From NCBI GenBank assembly GCA_910575815.1, contig CAJTFN010000004.1, positions 1-64,000 on the forward strand: 64,000 nucleotides of DNA. Reading direction: 5' to 3'. The DNA comes from Oscillospiraceae bacterium (GTDB lineage: Bacteria; Bacillota; Clostridia; Oscillospirales; Oscillospiraceae). Below, piece after piece: positions 17,701-24,828 of the stretch. Under the pieces are notes generated by a model, which saw nothing but the letters and a program-made list of their open reading frames with translations, ran no database searches and was not told the origin of the DNA. Every line of letters starts with the position of its first letter. Position 1 is the stretch's first letter. A program made the position numbers and the translations under genes.

Positions 17701-17952
17701 TGGGATGTGGGACGGTTGGGGGCGCAGGGCCTCTATAACATCTGTACTCCCGTGTCCATGTCGAACGCCCAACCCGGTGATCTCATTTTCTTCTGGCATA
17801 CCTATGACGCGCCGAACCCCAACGGCGTGACCCATGTGGGCATTTATGTGGGCAACGGGCAAATGATTCATTGTGGAAATCCCATTTCCTATGCCAACAT
17901 CAACAGCAACTATTGGCAGTCTCATTATTACGGAATGGGCCGATTGCCATGA
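11782..17952 (+). CDS. Chimeric MBG/Ig adhesin fused to M23-NlpC/P60 cell-wall hydrolase
   Basis: 2056 residues. The ATG at 11782 is chosen over 11776 because it is correctly spaced from AGGAG. A signal peptide (1-29, ending AFA) precedes MBG/Ig-like and fibronectin-like repeats up to about 1112. From about 1140 the chain changes to a K/R/P-rich and coiled-coil region like the N-terminus of CD1108/CwlT-type element hydrolases, then one transmembrane segment (about 1590-1615), an M23 peptidase (about 1780-1895; HRGVD, HLHLEI) and NlpC/P60 (about 1936-2056; FDCSGF Cys near 1960, HVGIYVG His near 2016). The family cuts peptidoglycan for the conjugation channel. Here two normally separate proteins are joined, and a signal peptide plus one later membrane segment would place the peptidases in the cytoplasm. 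The fusion may be a deletion scar. Confidence 0.8.
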   Translation: MRKTKTSRFLGWLLALCMTVALLPAQAFAASIDDDPTTWLAPDSQYTAPGKYPVYILLDYTNDDVCLGAAHTCKTGSTVSTDLKKATATSDGYVKYTCDNCGSWARNEIPKLTLSAFTLDPAYVSATTTGVEYSGNAYTVVYNVAPAFRRYVGASLDNRVSVTAPGSYSIIVSVDSGIYDHVELQMPERLLVLPKAVPWTASFDNKIYDGNSLLDGKTVTYRDVNGASVPAALSACQVKVENGELTMDTSAPVSRPVAAGIYAIGASITDNNYVWQTGQGKANTVYSLVWILPATNRIYVGDTIQAVNLTTGNSTYTSPYTWTIDPSYAGFNSSRPGTTEVQAAVKKGGVSFGRVTIPVTVISRPILSIEEVVRTAPMGTAFNKLGLPTSVSVVAEGGTGNAQTVNGVPVTWSSSRYDPYVLTQTVQGTLNLSGFPQLSSDNIPAVNATVNLTYGTVEAPTISDYTKTYDGQSADLPLPRLPEGIQSVAVAYKGTADSGRPYSSATAPVNAGSYSATVSFVMEPGYPQLSGMTAQYVIEKAAQICPAPTLAISDTSSLTLNTVENAEYSMDGQVWQDSPAFKNLDAGTTYTLYQRLKATEDGNYEVSPTASAQFSTEYTTVDPGDLSDVLRPQTRPYTGSPVAYQVPAISHVTKSTVTYSVDGQTTAAAPTNAGTYPVTVSFTMQAGTAPLDPVTSTLTITKVEQNAPNPPRASNTATNSITVTAIPGAVFSIDGGKTWQASTIFEGLTPDTAYTILAKYPGDRNHEESPTSSAIIRTTRQNASAGTVQSAVYTYDGTPKSLVADVPTGCTEVVQTFTGTNGTAYGPTTEPPANPGVYNVKVSYTMQSGYEELQPQYATLTINKATPVKPLAPVVTGVTDSSITIDVVDGMAYSIDGGVTWQTTDTFTGLNRDTTYEIKVKAVETACYKELEGPSTMRATEKTTVTFERFADQTVEYTGHAQTYTLPKSNPGIASMTITGYDGIATPPVTVGDYVVNIDFVAAEGYKLPETLPAPVLHITRASGEAGTVRPVLKDETVTYTGDPQRYHGADGIGGIASVALTYEGIDGTSYPETATAPTNAGIYHVTAIFSPDANHTLAAGDYTSTLTIRKAGQDTPMPDTPSMRMAADAPMMAAPTGSEDPPPPPASRKRRKRKNRKKSKQRQAARLSPDAARSLDGQPTPVRTTGDVPMQNRPPGKGRNPPVKRPPRPVEGGGRLQFKAAEGEQPPSDGKTPANGRAKMKKRQVQRFTPDSARPAVSEAQPSRLIPDSGSRLHFEGSEVPAHDAEAPADEKRAVKKRQVTDHATQPEQSEGGGDTRQRDSPPAGSPSSAPDDRAYQKRQAAKFAAHSAAGKADRPRLQFEEPPSAADSAPTPAPKEDAPPPSQKYQKAMRRVDRAEKKVEQARDNLPTKRRLSFQTESDGETGKPRRRLHFEQEALPEYRKPSLPARAGGMAKTAAVMKLHGKIHESERDNVALEATHKSELFMEQGVGRARRWQRNRRRSKPYRTLRQAEQRAAKENVKLAWQTALRDNPELRRKNALTKWIQKQKIKRKYAQAAHEAKQTEQFTQNVVHTTGQIVRAVQQYIAARKSLLLVVAMLAMVVVFFSAGMTSCTAMLSGFQSSYISASYMANEQDICNSGLNYTEMETDLQIDIDKTEENYPGYDEYRYNIGEISHNPYELMGYLSTMFNAFTFEQVQAELARLFGEQYTLTREVIVETRYDSDGDPYDWYVLQTTLTVRPLSGIIAGSLSPGEQTDRYGVYMQTLGNRQAYGNPFDFPWLSLVSSGYGYRVHPISGEKNLHRGVDIAVAQGTPIRAIHDGRVVSAGDAGSYGLCVVIEDEKGYQSRYAHCSSLSVSAGQEVKRGDVIAAVGSTGNSTGPHLHLEIMLNGEYLNPYYFVDTGYDGSTAGAIPGTPGGPVIPDYPGEPPNNDTFAAMLEEAEKYLGFPYVWGGSSPATSFDCSGFVSWVINHSGWDVGRLGAQGLYNICTPVSMSNAQPGDLIFFWHTYDAPNPNGVTHVGIYVGNGQMIHCGNPISYANINSNYWQSHYYGMGRLP

Positions 17953-17983
17953 TTCTTACAACTTTTTTGAAGGAGCGTGATAT

Positions 17984-18043
17984 ATGAAAATCAGTTGTTT
18001 CAACTATACCCCCGGCAGAATGGGAGGTGTGTGTCATGCGTAA
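17984..18043 (+). CDS. Possible 19-residue peptide overlapping the DUF4315 gene
   Basis: An ATG with GAAGGAG upstream opens a 19-codon frame (MKISCFNYTPGRMGGVCHA) that ends inside the first codons of the DUF4315 gene in another frame. It may serve only to couple translation between the hydrolase and DUF4315. Confidence 0.35.
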   Translation: MKISCFNYTPGRMGGVCHA

Positions 18044-18281
18044 GCCGAAGGAGACAAAACTTGATAATCTGAAAGCCGACCTTGTTCGGGCGAGAGAAAA
18101 GGCCAGCGAGTGGCAGGCCCGTGTCCGGGACATTGAGCGGCAAATCACTGAGCAGGAAAACCTTGAAATTATCCAGGCGGTGCGCGGCATCGTCTCGGCG
18201 CCGGAGGACCTGCGGTCCGTACTTGATATGATCCGGGCGGCAAATGTGCCGTCCGCAACCAATTTTGGAAAGGAGATTTGA
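18036..18281 (+). CDS. DUF4315-family protein
   Basis: 81 residues from the ATG at 18036 (GGGAGG 8 nt upstream; an in-frame GTG at 18027 is possible). The protein is a helical coiled coil (KLDNLKADLVRAREKASEWQARVRDIERQITEQENLEIIQAVR) followed by a short C-terminal helix, which is the DUF4315 pattern. In Tn1549-type elements this gene sits between the CwlT-type hydrolase and the DUF4366 gene, exactly as here. Function unknown; probably part of the transfer apparatus. Confidence 0.8.
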   Translation: MRKPKETKLDNLKADLVRAREKASEWQARVRDIERQITEQENLEIIQAVRGIVSAPEDLRSVLDMIRAANVPSATNFGKEI

Positions 18282-18285
18282 GCCT

Positions 18286-19695
18286 ATGACAAAAGGAAAA
18301 CCCTTGCAGCGCATAGCGACTCTGTTGCTGTGTGTGTTTTTGTGCCTGGGGGCGGCATTTTCCATGATGGGCGCAGCCCATGCCGCCGAGGTGGAGCTGT
18401 CCGGTATTGCCATTGAGATCATGCTGCCCCCTGATTGGGCCAGCGCCAGCGCCGCCGCCAAGGTCTGCGTCACCGACGGGACCGGCGGCGGTTTTAAATC
18501 GGTGGAGGTCCGCATTGACCGGGGCGGCAGTTGGCGGGACATCACCGCCAGCATGGAGCGGCGGGAGAACCGTTACTATGGGACCGTCACCATTACCGCC
18601 AACTGCACTGTCTATGTCCGTGTTACTGGCCATGACGGGGAGGTTTACGAAAATTCCCGGTACATGGAGTGCTTCGACACCACCCCGCCCACCCTGCAGG
18701 GCAGCGTCAGCGGGAACATACTGAAGGTAGAGGCCGCTGATGATCTCTCCGGCGTGGCGCAGATCACCGTGAACGGAAAGTGCTACACCAGTCTGACCAA
18801 TGGTGCGGTGGAAATTCCCCTGAAAGACCTTGGAATCGGCCAGCAGATCACCGTTCAGGCGGAGGACCACGCCGGGAACCATTCGCAGACGTATCAGGTG
18901 AAGAATCCCAACTACAAAGCCCCCGTCGCCAACCAGCCTACCCAGAGCCAGAAGCCCACAACCACCACGCCGATGAAGCCTCCGGCTACCTCTGCCACCA
19001 CTACGCCCTCCGGTTCGGTCGGCGTGATCCCGGACCCGGAGGGCCAGCCTTCCGCCAAGCCCCTGACCCCGGATGGTCAGGGTACGGTGGTAGACAACGT
19101 GACGGACCAGGACAGCAAGGAATTTTTTACCTTCACCACCCCCAGCGAGAACACCTTTTATCTGGTGATCGACAAGCAGCGGGAGAGTGAGAACGTCTAT
19201 TTCCTCAACGCCGTTACGGAATCTGACCTCGTTTCCCTGGCAGAGAAGGATAAGGAGCCGGAGGACAACAACGTGTCTGCCGTTCCCGACCCGGAGCCAG
19301 TCTGCAACTGCGAGGACAAGTGCGCCCCTGGCGAAGTCAAGACGGATTGCCCCGTCTGTGTTCTCTCTCTGAAAGACTGCATTGGCAAGGCCCCCGCCGT
19401 TGACCCGGATGCCAACCCGGAGCCGGAAAAACCGGAGAAGGGCGGTTCCAGTACCATGATACTGGTGGTGATTGCGGCTCTAGCTGTGGGTAGTGCTGGG
19501 TACTACTTGAAAATCTACAAGCCCAAGCACGATCTGGACGATGCGGAGGACTTTGACGAGCTGACCGGCGAGGTCGAGGAAACCGTCAACGAGGATGATC
19601 TGGACTCCACTACCCGGCGCGGTTCCCATGACGAGCCGGAGGAACCGGACTACCCGGAGGGCTACGGCTACGGGGAACCGGAGGACGATGAATGA
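18286..19695 (+). CDS. DUF4366/CD1107-family surface protein
   Basis: 469 residues from the ATG at 18286 (AAGGAG upstream). A signal peptide (about 1-33, ending AHA) is followed by a beta-rich region (about 35-205), a Thr/Pro/Gln linker (about 210-250), an acidic region, a Cys-rich motif (CNCEDKCAPGEVKTDCPVC) typical of CD1107 proteins, and a C-terminal transmembrane helix (about 385-405) with an acidic cytoplasmic tail. It is probably an exported membrane-anchored component of the mating channel. The stop overlaps the start of the next small gene (ATGA). Confidence 0.85.
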   Translation: MTKGKPLQRIATLLLCVFLCLGAAFSMMGAAHAAEVELSGIAIEIMLPPDWASASAAAKVCVTDGTGGGFKSVEVRIDRGGSWRDITASMERRENRYYGTVTITANCTVYVRVTGHDGEVYENSRYMECFDTTPPTLQGSVSGNILKVEAADDLSGVAQITVNGKCYTSLTNGAVEIPLKDLGIGQQITVQAEDHAGNHSQTYQVKNPNYKAPVANQPTQSQKPTTTTPMKPPATSATTTPSGSVGVIPDPEGQPSAKPLTPDGQGTVVDNVTDQDSKEFFTFTTPSENTFYLVIDKQRESENVYFLNAVTESDLVSLAEKDKEPEDNNVSAVPDPEPVCNCEDKCAPGEVKTDCPVCVLSLKDCIGKAPAVDPDANPEPEKPEKGGSSTMILVVIAALAVGSAGYYLKIYKPKHDLDDAEDFDELTGEVEETVNEDDLDSTTRRGSHDEPEEPDYPEGYGYGEPEDDE

Positions 19696-19883
19696 CCCGT
19701 TTCACCGACAGCCCCTATGAGCGCATGATGGTTCAGATTCCGACTGAAAGGCGGGAGGCCCACGGGCCTCCCGCCTTTCCTTCCGGTCATCCCTGCCACG
19801 GCTGCCCCTATGGCCGGAACACGCCTTGCTTGGGCGTGTGTTATCGAAAATTGCTGAAAGGAAGTGGTAAAAACGCAACATAA
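19692..19883 (+). CDS. Small Cys-rich element protein
   Basis: 63 residues. The start overlaps the stop of the DUF4366 gene and the end overlaps topB, so it is translationally coupled on both sides. It has CHGCPY and CLGVCY, four cysteines spaced to bind one zinc ion. A similar small ORF between the DUF4366 gene and topB occurs in related elements. No function known. Confidence 0.65.
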   Translation: MTRFTDSPYERMMVQIPTERREAHGPPAFPSGHPCHGCPYGRNTPCLGVCYRKLLKGSGKNAT

Positions 19884-21990
19884 CCTTGTAATTGCAGAAA
19901 AGCCCTCAGTTGCCATGAACATCGCTAAGGTGTTGGGTGCCAAGAGCCGGAAGGACGGCTACATGGAGGGCGGCGGCTGGCTGGTAAGCTGGTGCGTAGG
20001 TCATCTGGTAGAGTTGGCCCCGGCCGACGCATACGACCCCAAATACTCCAAGTGGAATTACGCAGATCTGCCCATTATCCCCGACTTGTGGCGGTTCCAA
20101 GTATTGCCGGACACCAAGAAGCAGTTTCACATTCTTCGCCAGCTTATGAGCCGAGGCGATGTGGACACGGTGATCTGCGCCACCGACGCAGGACGGGAGG
20201 GCGAACTGATTTTTCGGCTGACCTATAACCTCTGCCAATGCACAAAGCCGGTCAAGCGGCTGTGGATTTCCTCTATGGAGGAATCCGCCATCCGCAAGGG
20301 TTTTGACAATCTGGCAGACGGCCAGAAATACGATAACCTCTACGCCGCCGCCCTCTGCCGCGCCAAGGCAGACTGGCTCATCGGCATCAACGGGACCCGG
20401 CTGTTTACCACTCTGTATAAAGGCAAGACTCTGAATGTGGGCCGGGTGCTGACCCCCACGCTCACGCTGCTGGCGGAGCGGGAGGCGGCGATTGAGCATT
20501 TTAAAAAGGAAAAATTCTACACCGTGGAGCTGGACGCACAGGGCCTCCGGGCCTCCAGCGGTAAATTCAATTCCAAGACGGACGCGGAAAAGCTGCGGTC
20601 CGCCTGCCTGGGCAAGACCGCCGTGGTCCAGTCCGTCACCCGTAAGGACAAGGCCGAGCGGCCCCCAAAGCTCTACGACCTGACCACCCTCCAGCGGGAG
20701 GCCAACCGCCTTTTTGACTACACCGCCCAGCAGACCCTTGATTACCTCCAATCCCTCTACGAAAAGCGGCTGGCTACTTACCCCCGAACAGACAGCCGCT
20801 ATCTGACCGAGGATATGGCGGAGGGATTGCCCGCCCTTTGCGTCACCGTGGCTGGTGCGCTGTCCTTCGTGGCGGGCCAGCCCCTCCCGGTATGTGCCGC
20901 CCAGGTGGTGGACAGCTCCAAAGTGACCGACCACCACGCCGTTATTCCCACGGTGGAAATCGCCGGGGCTGATCTCGCCGCCCTGCCCACCGGAGAGCGG
21001 AACATCCTCTATATGATCGCCGTCCGGTTACTGTGCGCTGTGGGCGAACCCCATATCTATGCGGAAACTGCCATTACAGTGGAGTGCGGCGGCGCGGCCT
21101 TTACCGCCAAGGGCCGCACAGTGACGGCGGCGGGCTGGAAGGAAGCGGAAAAGGCGTTCCTTTCCACGCTGAAGCAGAAAACCGAGGAATCGGCCCCGGC
21201 TCTCCCAGCGCTGTCCGAGGGCCAGCGGTTGGAGGGTGCGGACGCTCTGCTGAAGCAGGGCACTACGTCTCCCCCGGCACGGTTCACCGAGGACACCTTG
21301 CTCTCCGCCATGGAACACGCCAGTGCGGAGGACTTTGCCGCTCTGGAATCTGTGGAGCGGACCGGCCTGGGCACACCCGCCACCCGCGCCGCCACCATTG
21401 AAAAGCTGGTGAAATCCGGCTTTGTGGAGCGCAAGAAGAAACAGCTCATTCCTACGGAGAAGGGGCTGGCCCTGTTCTGGGCCATGCCAGACCAACTCAA
21501 GTCCGCCAAGCTGACGGCAGAGTGGGAGGACCGGCTGGGGGCCGTGGAGCGGGGTGAACTGGCTCCGGAGGAGTTCATGGCTGGGATCAGCGATATGCTC
21601 ACCGGGCTGGTCAAAGCCTATCAGAATGTGAACGTGGCCCCGTCTCCTCTCTCCGACCTCGGGCGGACGGTGATCGGGAAGTGCCCCCGTTGCGGTAAAA
21701 ACGTGGTGGAGGGTAAAAAGAGCTTCTACTGCGAGGGCTACCACGATACCCCCTCCTGCGGCTTTGCTCTGTGGAAGAACGACCGCTTCTTTACCAGTAA
21801 GCGCAAGGAGCTGACAAAGAAAATCGCCGCTTCTCTCTTGAAAAATGGGCGTGTCGCTGTCACCGGACTGTTTTCCGAAAAGAAAGGTGTTCTCTATGAC
21901 GCCACGGTTGTCCTGGATGATGACGGCGGCAAATATGTCCGCTTCAAGCTGGAGTTTGACAACAAATCTACAAGAAAGGAAGGGAAATGA
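19864..21990 (+). CDS. topB: DNA topoisomerase III (element-borne)
   Basis: 708 residues of type IA topoisomerase. Visible are the toprim N-terminus (LVIAEKPSVAMNIAKVLGA) and DAGREGELIFR, the catalytic tyrosine motif YPRTDSRYL (about 302-310), and a C-terminal zinc-ribbon (CPRCGKNVVEGKKSFYC) plus a second repeat-like tail. The start is probably the GTG at 19864, inside the end of the preceding gene, because no ATG precedes the toprim motif. Element-borne TopB probably resolves DNA during transfer or replication. The next gene overlaps its stop. Confidence 0.95.
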   Translation: MVKTQHNLVIAEKPSVAMNIAKVLGAKSRKDGYMEGGGWLVSWCVGHLVELAPADAYDPKYSKWNYADLPIIPDLWRFQVLPDTKKQFHILRQLMSRGDVDTVICATDAGREGELIFRLTYNLCQCTKPVKRLWISSMEESAIRKGFDNLADGQKYDNLYAAALCRAKADWLIGINGTRLFTTLYKGKTLNVGRVLTPTLTLLAEREAAIEHFKKEKFYTVELDAQGLRASSGKFNSKTDAEKLRSACLGKTAVVQSVTRKDKAERPPKLYDLTTLQREANRLFDYTAQQTLDYLQSLYEKRLATYPRTDSRYLTEDMAEGLPALCVTVAGALSFVAGQPLPVCAAQVVDSSKVTDHHAVIPTVEIAGADLAALPTGERNILYMIAVRLLCAVGEPHIYAETAITVECGGAAFTAKGRTVTAAGWKEAEKAFLSTLKQKTEESAPALPALSEGQRLEGADALLKQGTTSPPARFTEDTLLSAMEHASAEDFAALESVERTGLGTPATRAATIEKLVKSGFVERKKKQLIPTEKGLALFWAMPDQLKSAKLTAEWEDRLGAVERGELAPEEFMAGISDMLTGLVKAYQNVNVAPSPLSDLGRTVIGKCPRCGKNVVEGKKSFYCEGYHDTPSCGFALWKNDRFFTSKRKELTKKIAASLLKNGRVAVTGLFSEKKGVLYDATVVLDDDGGKYVRFKLEFDNKSTRKEGK

Positions 21991-22409
21991 ATATGAATCA
22001 GAACAACAATATTTTTGACCGCCGTTTGAAAGGGCTGCTGGCTGCCAGCGGCGTGGAGCGCGGGGAGCTGGCCCGTCACCTGGGTGTGTCCGTCCCCACG
22101 GTGAACCGCTGGCTGAACGGCATCAGTACCCCCAACGCCTACCAGCTCCGGGAGATCGCCTACTACTTCGGTATGCCCTACGACTGGTTCCTGGAGGATG
22201 GCGGCGGCGTTCCCAATGCGGACGATCTGGCGGTGAAGCTGGGGCTGTCCCCGGAGACGGTGGAGGCCCTGCTGGAGTTGGCTGGCTCCGAGAGTGAGGA
22301 AGTGCTGACGGCGGTGGACGACGCCGTCTGCGCCGTGATCGCCACCATCAACGCCGTGTACGATGATCTGCTGCGCGTGGCCGACAACGCGACCGGGGAG
22401 GTTCAGTAA
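21987..22409 (+). CDS. XRE-type HTH regulator
   Basis: 140 residues; ATG overlaps the topB stop (another ATG at 21993). An N-terminal helix-turn-helix (RGELARHLGVSVPTVNRWLNGISTPNAYQLREIAYYFGMPYDWFL, about 27-70) is followed by an acidic helical C-terminus that may dimerise. Its position inside the transfer operon suggests a local regulator. The stop overlaps the next start. Confidence 0.75.
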   Translation: MNMNQNNNIFDRRLKGLLAASGVERGELARHLGVSVPTVNRWLNGISTPNAYQLREIAYYFGMPYDWFLEDGGGVPNADDLAVKLGLSPETVEALLELAGSESEEVLTAVDDAVCAVIATINAVYDDLLRVADNATGEVQ

Positions 22410-22921
22410 TGGATAGAGAAGAAGCCCGGAAACGGGAAGCCGGATTCCTTTCCTATGAGGGGGATGCGGCAGCGGTTTACCGTTTCGGTACGGGAGAGCT
22501 AATGAGCCGTTCTGAACCTTTGGAACGAGTGCGGCAGAACGGTGAAAGTCCCATTATGAGCGGCTATGACCTGATTTTGACCGGCCCGATCACGCAGGAC
22601 GTGGATGCTCCGGCTATCCTGGATGAATACAGGGCCAATGGCTTTGTAAAACCCGGTGATGTGGTAGCGTTTAAGCAGGCCGGTGAGGTGACGTGCTGGT
22701 ATGTCGATCAACTGTCTTGTTCCAAGCTCCCCGGATTGTTGGGGCATTACCTCGCTGCCGCAGAAATGAGCGCAGAGGGCAACTACAACCAGATCGATGG
22801 CATCATCAACAATGAGGCCCCCAAGCCGCCCTCCATCTTGGACAATCTGCGCCAATGCCAGGAGGAAGCCGGGAAGTCCCAGGGCGGGGCCGCTCTCCCC
22901 AGCCGGGACCCGGAGAGGTGA
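22409..22921 (+). CDS. YodL/DUF4316-type element protein
   Basis: 170 residues. The central and C-terminal parts (YRFGTGELMSRSEPLERV, YDLILTGPI, YLAAAEMSAEGNYNQIDGIINN) match the YodL plus DUF4316 pattern that is often found as a module of giant methylase/helicase proteins of clostridial elements; here it is a separate gene. ATG overlaps the stop of the regulator. No function is known. Confidence 0.65.
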   Translation: MDREEARKREAGFLSYEGDAAAVYRFGTGELMSRSEPLERVRQNGESPIMSGYDLILTGPITQDVDAPAILDEYRANGFVKPGDVVAFKQAGEVTCWYVDQLSCSKLPGLLGHYLAAAEMSAEGNYNQIDGIINNEAPKPPSILDNLRQCQEEAGKSQGGAALPSRDPER

Positions 22922-22925
22922 CGCC

Positions 22926-23201
22926 ATGCGGCTGACCAACATCGAGAAGGAGACGGTTATCAATTTCAACGAGGCGGAGCGTACAGCCAGTATTTACACC
23001 CACAACGAGGCTTTGAAACATCAGCTTTTGGAGCTGTGCCAATCCCACCCGGAGCAGGTGCGCCAGACCGCCGCTAACGCCTGGGGCGGGCTGACGTTTG
23101 AGCTGCCGAAGAAGTGGCTGAAGGTATCGCCGCCCCGCGTCCTATCCCCGGCACAGAGGGCTGTGCTGGACAGAATGAACCAGAGTAAATTGAAGCATTG
23201 A
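22926..23201 (+). CDS. Small conserved element protein
   Basis: 91 residues from the ATG at 22926, five bases after the previous stop. The sequence (MRLTNIEKETVINFNEAERTASIYTHNEALKHQLLELC… GGLTFELPKKWLKV) is a type commonly found after DUF4316 genes in clostridial elements. I do not know a function. It is the last gene of the topB-containing operon before an AT-rich insertion on the other strand. Confidence 0.65.
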   Translation: MRLTNIEKETVINFNEAERTASIYTHNEALKHQLLELCQSHPEQVRQTAANAWGGLTFELPKKWLKVSPPRVLSPAQRAVLDRMNQSKLKH

Positions 23202-23228
23202 AGAACTGGTAAAACAAATGCTAATTGG

Positions 23229-24347
23229 TCAAGAAGGGAGTTGTTCAGAATCAGCCACTGACACAAAACATTCCTGCATCAAATTATCATAAAGAAATGT
23301 CCTTACATATTTGTGATATATAAATACGTGAACATAATCTTTGGTACGGGAATACATAGTTGTAGTACTAGCGCTTGAATATCGTTCGTATAGATGCTCG
23401 CCCTTTCTTAAAATCGTATCTGTAATGACGTTTTTGAATTTCCAAGGTCCTAATGAAGTAGATAAGATATTAGCTTGAGTTTCATTGTCAGCATCAAAAA
23501 AGGATTCAATTTCAGCTTTAATCATGGTTTGATCTTGATCCGTCATTTTAATTTCAGACAAGTCTTTACCTTCTAAGATAGAACCGAGAAACAGGAATGT
23601 CCCACCATCATTACTATCGTAACCAGTACGCAATACATCCACTACTTCTTGAAAGGTTGTGCAATTATGTAGTTTAAGGGATACGAGGTTGTGTAGAGCA
23701 TCGTCAAGACCCTTCTTTAACGCATTTTCATAATACTGAATTGCTACATCAAAATTCTGCTCAAAATAAATTCCCTTTGAGTACATATACCCAAGGTTAT
23801 TTAGGGCTATGGGGTTCTTTCTTAATGCTTCCAAAGAATATAGTTCTACCAGAGATTCATATTTCTCTCCGTTATAGTACAATTCTGCTTGCATAAGGAG
23901 TTGCTGTTCATCATTTTCACTTTGCTGTGTAGAATGTAGTTCTCCCAGAGACTCATAATCTTCAAATTGTTGTGGGATATTGTTTTGATTTCCCATATTG
24001 GGATGCGACTTAGCTAACAAAATAAATGCTCCTAATATAAGCAACAGTCCCCAAGACGAATAAACTACATACTGAACTATTTTCTTTTTAGCTGTTGCGG
24101 GTTTAATGTGCTTGCAAAATGAAAAAAAGATACCAGTTATTGATGAAAATATGAGTAACAATGAGACAATCCAGCTGAAATTGATGAGGGGCTTATCAAC
24201 AATATCAAAAAATCCGGTCAAGATCGCAAGGAAAAGGCTAGCAATACCCATAGCAAAGTTTATAAATTCTTTTTGTTTGATTTTTTGTTTAGCAGGGGTA
24301 CTTTTTGTTTTTTGGTAGTTAGAATTTTTGTGATTTGATTTCCCCAT
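23229..24347 (-). CDS. Membrane protein with Sel1/TPR-like repeats (AT-rich cargo)
   Basis: 372 residues on the strand opposite to all neighbours. A Lys-rich N-terminus is followed by two or three transmembrane helices (FAMGIASLFLAILTGFF, FSWIVSLLLIFSSITGIFF, YSSWGLLLILGAFILL; about 30-110) and then a soluble region with Sel1/TPR-like repeats (NPIALNNLGYMYSKGIYFEQNFDVAIQYYENALKKGLDDA, about 195-235). Codon use is AT-rich, unlike the GC-rich backbone genes, so it is probably a recent insertion into the operon. Similar in character, though not clearly in sequence, to 52839-53720. Function unknown. Confidence 0.7.
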   Translation of the reverse strand: MGKSNHKNSNYQKTKSTPAKQKIKQKEFINFAMGIASLFLAILTGFFDIVDKPLINFSWIVSLLLIFSSITGIFFSFCKHIKPATAKKKIVQYVVYSSWGLLLILGAFILLAKSHPNMGNQNNIPQQFEDYESLGELHSTQQSENDEQQLLMQAELYYNGEKYESLVELYSLEALRKNPIALNNLGYMYSKGIYFEQNFDVAIQYYENALKKGLDDALHNLVSLKLHNCTTFQEVVDVLRTGYDSNDGGTFLFLGSILEGKDLSEIKMTDQDQTMIKAEIESFFDADNETQANILSTSLGPWKFKNVITDTILRKGEHLYERYSSASTTTMYSRTKDYVHVFIYHKYVRTFLYDNLMQECFVSVADSEQLPS

Positions 24348-24436
24348 AATTTTATCACCCTATAATTTATTAAAATTAAAGTATATCATTTCTTACGAGT
24401 ATGCGCAAGCACGAGCCATGCTGATTCTGCTAGACA

Positions 24437-24466
24437 TTGACAAAGTTTGGTCTGAACGGCTATAAT
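24437..24466 (+). promoter_or_regulatory. Consensus sigma-A promoter for the small membrane protein and mega-gene
   Basis: TTGACA, 18 nt, TATAAT. It drives the 24514 gene and possibly read-through into the giant methylase/helicase gene. Confidence 0.8.
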
Positions 24467-24513
24467 TACTTTATTAAGAAGCAACCTGTATTGTATCGAA
24501 GGGAGGAATGACT

Positions 24514-24744
24514 ATGAGGCGAATTTTTGACAGCGCGGATGAATTTGTCTGGCAAAGCGGCTGGAAGGATATTGCTATCCTGAAATTCTGTCTGCTGTCC
24601 CTGGGGCTACTGGCCGGGATGGGGATAGCAGAGAAGTGTAAAAAGGGTGTGCGGATTGCCGCCTCGGTGGTGTTCACCCTCACTTATATCCCCCTGATGG
24701 TCAAGTATTTGGGGATTCTCACAGGAAAAGGCGAAAAAGCCTGA
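24514..24744 (+). CDS. Small two-helix membrane protein
   Basis: 76 residues from the ATG at 24514, 7 nt after GGGAGG (the ATG at 24508 is too close). Two hydrophobic helices (LKFCLLSLGLLAGMGIA and ASVVFTLTYIPLMVKYLGIL). Similar small proteins near the giant methylase/helicase gene of clostridial elements tend to be labelled phosphate-permease-like, without functional support. Followed by a strong terminator. Confidence 0.65.
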   Translation: MRRIFDSADEFVWQSGWKDIAILKFCLLSLGLLAGMGIAEKCKKGVRIAASVVFTLTYIPLMVKYLGILTGKGEKA

Positions 24745-24760
24745 CCACATAATTTATAAG

Positions 24761-24805
24761 ACCCGGAGGGGAACGGTCTGACCGCTGTTCCCCTCCGGGC
24801 TTTTC
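24761..24805 (+). terminator. Terminator/attenuator before the giant gene
   Basis: CCCGGAGGGGAAC (24762-24774) pairs perfectly with GTTCCCCTCCGGG (24787-24799), with an inner CGGT/ACCG, followed by CTTTTCT. It ends 24 bp before the start of the giant gene. Confidence 0.85.
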
Positions 24806-24828
24806 TATTCTGAAATAAGGAGGTTTTC

